Origin: JALHTV01 sp049510055
GTDB taxonomy: Bacteria > Planctomycetota > Phycisphaerae > SM23-33
Assembly (NCBI GenBank): GCA_049510055.1
Contig: JBEKZI010000027.1
Span: 1-25,156 of the forward strand
Reading direction: 5' to 3'
DNA length: 25,156 nt
Both the position numbers and the translations under genes were made by a program. This document shows, piece by piece, positions 14,874-21,081 of the stretch. Position 1 is the stretch's first letter; each line of letters starts with the position of its first letter. The notes under the pieces were generated by a model that was not told the origin of the DNA, made no database searches, and worked only from the letters and a program-made list of their open reading frames with translations.

Positions 14874-16787
14874 ATGGCAGAACAACCGCTCATACTTCGC
14901 CTTGCCGTAGCCGCGGAAGACCGCATGGATCTTGGCGGTCTGCTCGAGGCCGCCCAGGCCGACCACTGGCAGCTCACCCGCGTGCGGAGCGTTCCCCAAC
15001 TGGTGGCCCTGGCCGAGGCCGGCCAATGCGAAGCCGCCATCGTGGTGTCCGACGCGCCCTGCGACCTTCCGCGAGCGGCGGTCCAGGACCTGCTGGGACG
15101 TGTGCAGGACATCATGATCGTGCTGATGGTGCCGACGGATTCCCGCATCGCGTACTGCCCGGCCGTCCTCGGCGCGACGACCGACCAGATCTGGGACATC
15201 CACACGCCGCCCCAGGAGGTTCTGTCCGCCCTCCGGTTGGTGGTGGAAACCATCGTTCGCCGCCGGCCGGAATACGAGGTCCTGTGCGTGGACGACGACC
15301 CGGAGTTCCTGGCCTCGCTCAAACGCCTGCTGGCCCCGGCCACGAAGCACCCCCTCTCTCAGTTCACCCTGGATTTCAGCTTCACCTCCAGTCCATCGGA
15401 GGCCCTGGCCTACGTGGAAACGCTGGACAAGCCCCTGGCGATGACCATCTGCGACCAGGTCATGCCCCAGATGCAGGGCATGGACCTTCTGAGCCAACTG
15501 AAGGCCAGCCATCCCTTCGCGCGGCGGGTGCTCCTGACGGGCTACGCCGGCTTGGAGTCGGCCGTCCGGGCCGTCAACGAGCAACTGCTGGATAAGTATT
15601 TCACCAAGCCCGTGGAGCAACCTTCGGAGTTCGTCAGCACCGTGACCAGTCTGGCCCGCGAATACCATCGCCAGTCCATGGCCGCTCAGCATCGCCGACG
15701 GATGGCGGCCCAGTTTGAGTTCCTCCAGACCATGACGACCACGGGGAATCTCGCCACGGCCCTGGACACGACGACCGGCTTCCTGACCTCACAGTTCGAC
15801 GCCCCCTGGACGGCCTTGTTCTCGCTGGAGGAGGGAAAGTTCGCGCTGCAATCCGTCACCGGCCAATCGCCGCCCTCCGCCGAGGCGATATGCCGGGCAT
15901 GGCACGATCATCTCGGCTACTGCGGTTTCTGCCAACGAATGCCCGAGGTACTCCGAAACGGCTGCGTCGACCACGCCGAAACCGACGACCCGGCTTCCGC
16001 CTATGCGGCTACTGTCGTTCCCATGATCGTGCGACAGGAGGTGGTGGGAGCCATCGTGGTCGGCGCCGACAAGGCCGACCAGATGCTCACGATGCTCGAT
16101 CGGCTATTGACGATCTTCGTTGCCGACATCGCGGCCATCACGCTCACCCAATTCAAGGATCGCGAAACGTTGGAAGACACCTACGTCGGCACGATGGCCA
16201 GCCTGATGGACATCGTCGAGGCCAAGGACCCCTACACGCGCGGCCACACCGACCGAGTGGTCGCGCTGACCGTGGCCCTGGCCAAGGCCACCGGGATAGG
16301 CGAGGAGCCGATGAAGGACATCCGCTACGCCGCCGCCCTGCACGACGTGGGCAAGCTGGCCGTGCCCGAAGGCATTCTTTGCAAGCCTGGACGGCTGAAC
16401 CTGGGAGAGCAGGCCATCGTCATGGAGCATCCCGCCCGCGCGGATACGATCCTCAAGCACCTACGGTTCCTCAACGCCGCACGGATGATCATCCGCAGCC
16501 ACCATGAATGGTTCAACGGCCGGGGGTATCCCGATCACCTGGCCGGAGAGGAAATTCCCGTGGGGGCGAGGATCCTGGCCATCGTCGACGCGTACGACGC
16601 CATGACCTCCAACAGGCCCTATCGGCGGGCCATGACCGCCCCCCAGGCCCTGGCTGAAATCCAAAGAGGTGCGGCCACCCAATTCGATCCCGCCCTGGCC
16701 GCATCGTTCGTGGAGATGATGCGAGCCGGCGGCAAGACGCAACCGACCGCCCCACAAAGCATCGCACGAACACCCCCGGAGGGTTAG
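14874..16787 (+). CDS. Response regulator with degenerate receiver, receiver, GAF and HD-GYP c-di-GMP phosphodiesterase domains
   Basis: This 637-residue protein is predicted to hydrolyse cyclic di-GMP in a phosphorylation-controlled way. Residues about 6-128 look like a receiver that has lost key positions: acidic Glu15/Asp16 and Asp60 remain, but the conserved Thr/Ser and Lys are replaced. A canonical receiver follows (about 134-265) with VDDD (140-142), phospho-acceptor Asp194 in CDQVMP, the LLTGYAG block and FTKP. A GAF-like domain (about 285-425) precedes the HD-GYP domain (about 430-620), which keeps HTDRV, HDVGK (His490), HHEWFNGRGYP (GYP at 551-553) and VDAYDAMTSNRPYR, so the metal and substrate residues appear intact. 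It starts 9 bases after the kinase stop codon. The receiver closely resembles that of the next gene. Confidence 0.92.
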   Translation: MAEQPLILRLAVAAEDRMDLGGLLEAAQADHWQLTRVRSVPQLVALAEAGQCEAAIVVSDAPCDLPRAAVQDLLGRVQDIMIVLMVPTDSRIAYCPAVLGATTDQIWDIHTPPQEVLSALRLVVETIVRRRPEYEVLCVDDDPEFLASLKRLLAPATKHPLSQFTLDFSFTSSPSEALAYVETLDKPLAMTICDQVMPQMQGMDLLSQLKASHPFARRVLLTGYAGLESAVRAVNEQLLDKYFTKPVEQPSEFVSTVTSLAREYHRQSMAAQHRRRMAAQFEFLQTMTTTGNLATALDTTTGFLTSQFDAPWTALFSLEEGKFALQSVTGQSPPSAEAICRAWHDHLGYCGFCQRMPEVLRNGCVDHAETDDPASAYAATVVPMIVRQEVVGAIVVGADKADQMLTMLDRLLTIFVADIAAITLTQFKDRETLEDTYVGTMASLMDIVEAKDPYTRGHTDRVVALTVALAKATGIGEEPMKDIRYAAALHDVGKLAVPEGILCKPGRLNLGEQAIVMEHPARADTILKHLRFLNAARMIIRSHHEWFNGRGYPDHLAGEEIPVGARILAIVDAYDAMTSNRPYRRAMTAPQALAEIQRGAATQFDPALAASFVEMMRAGGKTQPTAPQSIARTPPEG

Positions 16788-16792
16788 TCGTC

Positions 16793-18301
16793 ATGAAAAA
16801 ATATCTGGCCATTTGCGTGGACGACGATGAGGAATTTCTAGGCTCGCTCAAGAGGTCCTTGCCCGGGAGAGTGACGCCTCTGTGCCAGGACTTCGCCGTG
16901 GAGTTCGAGTTCGTTGCCTCTCCCCAGGAGGCGCAATCGCTGGTCGTCGATTCGGCCGAACAGGAAACCCCGCCGGCCATGCTCATCTCCGATCAGCTCA
17001 TGCCCGGCACCAACGGCCTGGATCTCATCGAACAGATCAAAACCAAGCAGTCCGACATCGTGTGCGTGCTTCTCACGGGGCACGCCGGCCTGGAGCAGGC
17101 TAAGCGGGCCATCAACCAGCACCTGCTGGACCAGTACACCACCAAGCCGATCGAGGACATGGAGGCCTTCGCCGCGTCCATCGCCAACCTTTTGAAACGG
17201 CACCACCTGTTCCTCGAGGAGCGCCAGCGCACCAGCCAATTGGCCCAGACCGTGGAGCAGTTGCGCGCCTCCAATGAAAAGATCCGCGCCATGCACGCCG
17301 CGGCCGAGCAGATCGCCATGCTCAGCAAGGGGCTGAAGTGCGTGGACCTCGACGAGGTCGTCCGGCTGGTCACCGAAGAAGTCCCCCGGCTGTTCGAGGC
17401 GGAGTTCGGCGTGCTGTGCATGAAAGACGTCCGTTCCGGATCGACCAGCCAATCTTCGCTGGTCTCCCGGAACCGCTGCCCGGTCGACGAGGCGTTCCTG
17501 GCCTCCCGGCCCGGGGCGGAGGGGTTCCACAGCGCCCAGGCGCCCTTTATGCTGGACCACGTGCCCCACCCCTGTGAGGCCCTCAACGGGCGCCCGCCCG
17601 GCGTCGTCATTCCCTTGCAGGTCAACGAATTCAACAGCGAGGAACGCGAGCGGCGATGCGCCTACATGTGCCTGTGCCGTGCGAGCGACGCCCCGCCGAT
17701 GTCTCAGGACCTGTTCCTCTACAAGGCCGGCCTCATCCGGGAGGTGCTCAGCGCCAATCTGACCAACGCGGTGCTCTACCGGATCGCCCTCATGCAGAGC
17801 GAGGTGGATTCCCTGACCGGCACCTACACCCGTCGGGTGCTGGAAGACAGGCTCCAGACGGAATTCAATCGCGCGGTGCGATACGAGCGGCCGTTCTGCA
17901 TCGCCGTGGTGGACGTGGACGAATTCAAACACGTCAACGACCGGTTCGGGCATGCCACCGGCGACCAGGTCCTGCGCGATCTGGCCGACGTCATGCAGCA
18001 GGAAATGCGCAGCACGGATACGCTGGCGCGATACGGCGGCGATGAGTTTGTCTGGATCCTTCCGGAGACCGACTCTGCTTCCTCCGCCGCCGCCATGGAG
18101 CGGCTGCGGAACCGCGTGGCGTCGCGGCCGGCGAGCGATCGCCCCGCCATCACGGTGAGTTGCGGCGTCGCCGAATGGACGGGGGCGGCCACGGATACCG
18201 CCTCCGACGTCCTTCGCCGCGCCGATGCCGCCATGTACCAGGCCAAGCGCGCCGGCCGAAACCGCGTGGAAGTCCATGGCAAACAAGTCGCCTGCCCGTA
18301 A
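16793..18301 (+). CDS. Response regulator with GGDEF diguanylate cyclase domain
   Basis: This 502-residue protein is predicted to make cyclic di-GMP from two GTP when phosphorylated. The receiver (about 1-130) has VDDD near residue 9, phospho-acceptor Asp67 in SDQLMP, LLTGHAG and TTKP. A coiled coil (about 140-165) and a weak GAF-like region (about 165-325) follow. The GGDEF domain (about 335-495) has DSLTGTYTRR, DVDEFKHVNDRFGH and an intact GGDEF at 415-419. The product-inhibition I-site RxxD (Arg406, Asp409) sits the usual five residues before it. GGAGG lies inside the 3' end of the previous gene at good distance from the ATG, so the gene is in the same operon. It is the last gene of the operon. 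The receiver and the HD-GYP protein's receiver look like products of duplication. Confidence 0.93.
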   Translation: MKKYLAICVDDDEEFLGSLKRSLPGRVTPLCQDFAVEFEFVASPQEAQSLVVDSAEQETPPAMLISDQLMPGTNGLDLIEQIKTKQSDIVCVLLTGHAGLEQAKRAINQHLLDQYTTKPIEDMEAFAASIANLLKRHHLFLEERQRTSQLAQTVEQLRASNEKIRAMHAAAEQIAMLSKGLKCVDLDEVVRLVTEEVPRLFEAEFGVLCMKDVRSGSTSQSSLVSRNRCPVDEAFLASRPGAEGFHSAQAPFMLDHVPHPCEALNGRPPGVVIPLQVNEFNSEERERRCAYMCLCRASDAPPMSQDLFLYKAGLIREVLSANLTNAVLYRIALMQSEVDSLTGTYTRRVLEDRLQTEFNRAVRYERPFCIAVVDVDEFKHVNDRFGHATGDQVLRDLADVMQQEMRSTDTLARYGGDEFVWILPETDSASSAAAMERLRNRVASRPASDRPAITVSCGVAEWTGAATDTASDVLRRADAAMYQAKRAGRNRVEVHGKQVACP

Positions 18302-18360
18302 CGGGAACCTCCATTCGGATCGACAGTGCCTTGGGGCGCATCTCGGCGAGAGCGGTTTAT

Positions 18361-18389
18361 TTTATATAACCACTTGAATTCTATATAAT
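18361..18389 (+). promoter_or_regulatory. AT-rich promoter candidate
   Basis: TTTATA (18361-18366) and a perfect TATAAT (18384-18389) are spaced by 17 bases in the only AT-rich stretch of this gap. If used it would give the glycosyltransferase gene a leader of about 360 bases that includes the hairpin and the dyad below. Confidence 0.3.
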
Positions 18390-18473
18390 TATAGTATTCA
18401 CATTTGCCGCTATTTTTCCGGTCGGCCGGGCTTTGACTCCTCTTGTTCTCGGCTCCATCGCCTCTTCCAGGGA

Positions 18474-18501
18474 CTCTCCGGGCTAAGAAATACCCGGGGA
18501 G
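18474..18501. other. Strong hairpin in the glycosyltransferase leader
   Basis: A 9-bp stem (CTCTCCGGG with CCCGGGGAG, one G-U pair) encloses a 10-base A-rich loop. No T-run follows, so on the + strand it is not a canonical intrinsic terminator, although it lies about 170 bases after the end of the signalling operon. Confidence 0.45.
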
Positions 18502-18538
18502 ACGCTGGCGGAATACTTTCTGGCCGGAAGGCAAGTCA

Positions 18539-18572
18539 CCCCCTTGACAAGGGGGGGCTCCAACAGGATGAT
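18539..18572 (+). promoter_or_regulatory. Promoter candidate with a perfect dyad over the -35 box
   Basis: A consensus -35 TTGACA (18544-18549) and a -10 candidate GATGAT (18567-18572, 4 of 6) are spaced by 17 bases. The -35 box sits in the centre of a perfect palindrome, CCCCCTT-GAC-AAGGGGG (18539-18555), which looks like a repressor or activator site. The predicted start of transcription is near 18579, about 180 bases before the glycosyltransferase ATG. Confidence 0.4.
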
Positions 18573-18757
18573 GGTATGTTTCGTCGGGCTTGAGATCTGC
18601 TGCAAGCCTATCCTTGCTTAAGGCCGACGTGTCCGCGCAGCAGACCGCAAGGCACTATCTTCTCCGAGCCCGCGTGAACCCGTCTGTCAACCGTGGAGGG
18701 CGTCCATCCGCGCAGACGACGGGGCGGGCCCGGCGAGACGGAGATTCAAGAACGTTT

Positions 18758-19792
18758 ATGAGTAACGACGGCGGCAGCAACCTTACGGTGCTGGTGCCGG
18801 CCTACAACGAGGCCGCCACCATCGCCGACACCATCCGCAGCCTTCAGGCCCAGACGCTCCGGCCGGATGAAATCATCGTCATCGACGATTGCTCCACCGA
18901 CAACACCGCCGACATCGCCCGCTCCTTTGGCGTGACCGTGCTTCGCCCGCCCCAGAACACCGGCTGCAAGGCCGGGGCGCAGAACTTCGCCATGGATCAC
19001 GTCAAGACGCAGTTCACCATGGCCATCGACGCCGACACGATGCTCGCCCCCGACGCCATCGCCACGCTGCTGGCGGCCTTTCAGAATCCCTCCATCGCCG
19101 CTGCCTGCGGCCTGGTGCTGCCGCGATACGTCAAGACGGTCTGGGAGCGCGGCCGCTACATCGAATACCTGTTCGCCTTCTCATTTTACAAGCGCATCCA
19201 GGACTACTACGAGCGGCCGCTGATTTCCTCGGGGTGCTTCTCGGCCTACCGTACCGACATTCTGCGGGCCGTAGGCTGCTGGTCCACCCGCACGCTGGCT
19301 GAGGACATGGACCTCACCTGGAGCTTCTACCAGGCCGGGCACGGCGTGCGATTCATCCCCCAGGCGGTGTGCTACCCCGTCGAGCCGCACAATTGGAACT
19401 TCATGCGCAAGCAACTGAAACGCTGGTCGCACGGGTTCGTCCAGAACGTCCGCCTGCACTGGCGGCGGGTACTGGAGATTCCTTTCCTTCGTTCGTTGGT
19501 CGCGGTGGCCCTGTGGGACGCGGTCTTGGCAAGCCTGGCCTACCTCGTCGCCCTGCCGCTGCTGGCGATCTTCGTCAATCCGCTGTTTTTGCTGGGCTAC
19601 GTCCTGGACCTGCCTGCCGTGGCCTTTCCGGTGCTGCTGATGGCGGCCAAGAGGAAAGAGATTCTCCAGGCGGTGTCCAGCCTTCCGGGCTTTTTTGTGA
19701 TGCGCGCGGTCAACAGCATGTTCATCCTGGAGGCGGTCTGGAGCGAGTGGATAGTCCGGCGCCCCCTTAAAGTTTACGAGAAAGGACATTAA
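18758..19792 (+). CDS. Family 2 processive-type glycosyltransferase (PgaC/BcsA-like), membrane protein
   Basis: This 344-residue protein has a cytosolic GT-A domain followed by hydrophobic segments at about 240-320. The processive GT2 signature is complete: VPAYNE (13-18), VIDDCSTD (Asp43/Asp44), the DAD metal site (Asp91/Asp93), SSGCFSAYR, AEDMDLTW (Glu182/Asp183) and QLKRW (Gln219, Arg222, Trp223). Such enzymes extend beta-linked polysaccharides such as poly-N-acetylglucosamine, cellulose or hyaluronan while exporting them; the sugar here is not predictable, and PgaC-like annotation is the closest guess. It lacks a PilZ domain, so any c-di-GMP control would be indirect. The ATG at 18758 was chosen because the conserved fold starts nine residues later. 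The gene is followed after 2 bases by a small membrane protein gene. Confidence 0.88.
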   Translation: MSNDGGSNLTVLVPAYNEAATIADTIRSLQAQTLRPDEIIVIDDCSTDNTADIARSFGVTVLRPPQNTGCKAGAQNFAMDHVKTQFTMAIDADTMLAPDAIATLLAAFQNPSIAAACGLVLPRYVKTVWERGRYIEYLFAFSFYKRIQDYYERPLISSGCFSAYRTDILRAVGCWSTRTLAEDMDLTWSFYQAGHGVRFIPQAVCYPVEPHNWNFMRKQLKRWSHGFVQNVRLHWRRVLEIPFLRSLVAVALWDAVLASLAYLVALPLLAIFVNPLFLLGYVLDLPAVAFPVLLMAAKRKEILQAVSSLPGFFVMRAVNSMFILEAVWSEWIVRRPLKVYEKGH

Positions 19793-19794
19793 TC

Positions 19795-20226
19795 ATGGTC
19801 GTCGGTCTGCCGGGGACGGGCATCGGTGGCCTGTTCTACATTCTGTTAGCCCTCACGATGCCGTTGCGCGAGGCCGCCTCGCTGGTCAGCGGCAAGAGGC
19901 AGTCCCTGAAACGCTGGACCGACGTCACCTTCCAGGCGGTCAACGCCACCGGCATCATCGCCGGGCTGTGGGGCATGGGTTGGCTGCTGGGGCAAGCCTT
20001 GCAATGGACGCAATGGTTCTTGAGCGAGAAACTGGCCGCCAAGGGAATTCATCTGCTCCAGGCGGCTCAGCAGCTATCTCACGTCATCTCCGCCGGCACC
20101 GCCTCGCTGGCGCTGATCACGTTGACGAGCGTGCTGTTGCTGGTGGAAATATTCAGCATCCTGATGAGGCATCGCACGCCCGGCTGGAACCTTCGAGCGC
20201 GGACGAACGCCCCCTCGGCGGACTAA
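19795..20226 (+). CDS. Small membrane protein paired with the glycosyltransferase
   Basis: This 143-residue protein has three hydrophobic stretches, roughly residues 6-23, 50-70 and 95-125, separated by short basic or amphipathic segments. I do not recognise its family. The ATG is preceded by AAAGGA at a good distance, and only 2 bases separate it from the glycosyltransferase stop codon, so the two are almost certainly cotranslated. By analogy with small partners of processive polysaccharide synthases (such as PgaD next to PgaC), it could be an accessory membrane subunit. That is inference from position and topology only; there is no visible sequence match. Confidence 0.75.
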   Translation: MVVGLPGTGIGGLFYILLALTMPLREAASLVSGKRQSLKRWTDVTFQAVNATGIIAGLWGMGWLLGQALQWTQWFLSEKLAAKGIHLLQAAQQLSHVISAGTASLALITLTSVLLLVEIFSILMRHRTPGWNLRARTNAPSAD

Positions 20227-20253
20227 GCCACCCGGCCCAAGAAGGCTCGTTCT

Positions 20254-21081
20254 ATGGACGCGCGCAAGCTGGACCCGATTCCCCTGTGGCCCGGCGGCGC
20301 CCCCGACTCACCGGGCGCCGGTGAGTCACAGGTTCCCACGCTCACCCCTCTGCTGCCGGACTGTCCCGGCCCCGTGGCCGCCGTCGTGGTCTGCCCCGGC
20401 GGCGGATACCGGCGGCGCGCCCCCCACGAAGGCGAGCCGGTGGCCCGATGGCTGTGCTCGCTGGGCGTGGCGGGGATCGTGCTGGACTACCGCGTCGCCC
20501 CCTGCCGCCATCCCGCCCCGCTGAACGACGCCAAACAGGCGATTCGCCTGGTGCGGGCCCACGCTGCCGCCTGGCGGATCGACCCCCATCGCGTCGGCAT
20601 CCTGGGTTTCAGCGCCGGCGGACACCTGGCCGTCTCGGCCGCGACGATGTTCGAGGATGGCCAAAAAGAAAGCCCCGACCCCCTCCAACGTCATTCCACC
20701 CGCCCCGACGCGTTCATCGCCTGCTATCCCGTCATCACTTTCGGGCCGCAGGGGCACCGCGGCACGATGGAGGCCCTGTTGGGCGAGAATCCCGCCCCGG
20801 CCTTGCAGCGCGAGCTGAGCCTGGAGAACCGCATTACGCCGCAGACCCCGCCGGGCTTCATCTGGCACACCATCGAGGACCCCTCCGTCCCCGTGGCCAA
20901 CAGCTTGCTCCTGGCCGACAGCCTCAGCCGCTGCAACGTGCCCTTCGAGCTGCACCTGTTCCAGACGGGCCTGAAGCATCACGGCATCGGCCTGGCCACA
21001 GACATCCCCAAGGCCAACTGGACCGACCCTTGCGCCCGCTGGCTGGCCAAGATCGGTTTTATCCAGGACCAGGGCGGCTGA
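20254..21081 (+). CDS. Alpha/beta hydrolase, acetyl-esterase/xylan-esterase-like
   Basis: This 275-residue protein is of the BD-FAE / acetyl-xylan-esterase-like alpha/beta hydrolase type. It has the oxyanion segment CPGGGYRRRAPHEGEPVARWL, LDYRVAP, the nucleophile elbow GFSAGGH with Ser120, Asp209 in HTIEDPSVPVANS, and His243 in KHHGIGLA. These enzymes remove acyl, mostly acetyl, groups from carbohydrates or small esters. There is no signal peptide, so it should be cytosolic. It begins 27 bases after the small membrane protein gene and may be in the same transcript as the glycosyltransferase; a role in trimming or modifying the polysaccharide is speculative. Its 3' end overlaps the convergent HAAS protein gene by 23 bases. 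Confidence 0.88.
   Translation: MDARKLDPIPLWPGGAPDSPGAGESQVPTLTPLLPDCPGPVAAVVVCPGGGYRRRAPHEGEPVARWLCSLGVAGIVLDYRVAPCRHPAPLNDAKQAIRLVRAHAAAWRIDPHRVGILGFSAGGHLAVSAATMFEDGQKESPDPLQRHSTRPDAFIACYPVITFGPQGHRGTMEALLGENPAPALQRELSLENRITPQTPPGFIWHTIEDPSVPVANSLLLADSLSRCNVPFELHLFQTGLKHHGIGLATDIPKANWTDPCARWLAKIGFIQDQGG

Larger units (their letters stand above)
18302..18757. other. Intergenic leader region before the glycosyltransferase
   Basis: These 456 bases carry no convincing gene. They hold an AT-rich island (about 18355-18415) with a TTTATA-N17-TATAAT match, a strong 9-bp hairpin (18474-18501), and a perfect dyad overlapping a consensus -35 box (18539-18555). The frame of the glycosyltransferase is open from 18590, but the extra 56 residues are not family-like and the ATG at 18758 is preferred. 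Confidence 0.5.

Noticed and set aside
14175..18286. Large antisense frames opposite the two response regulators
   Set aside because: Shadow frames of GC-rich genes; all motifs are on the + strand.
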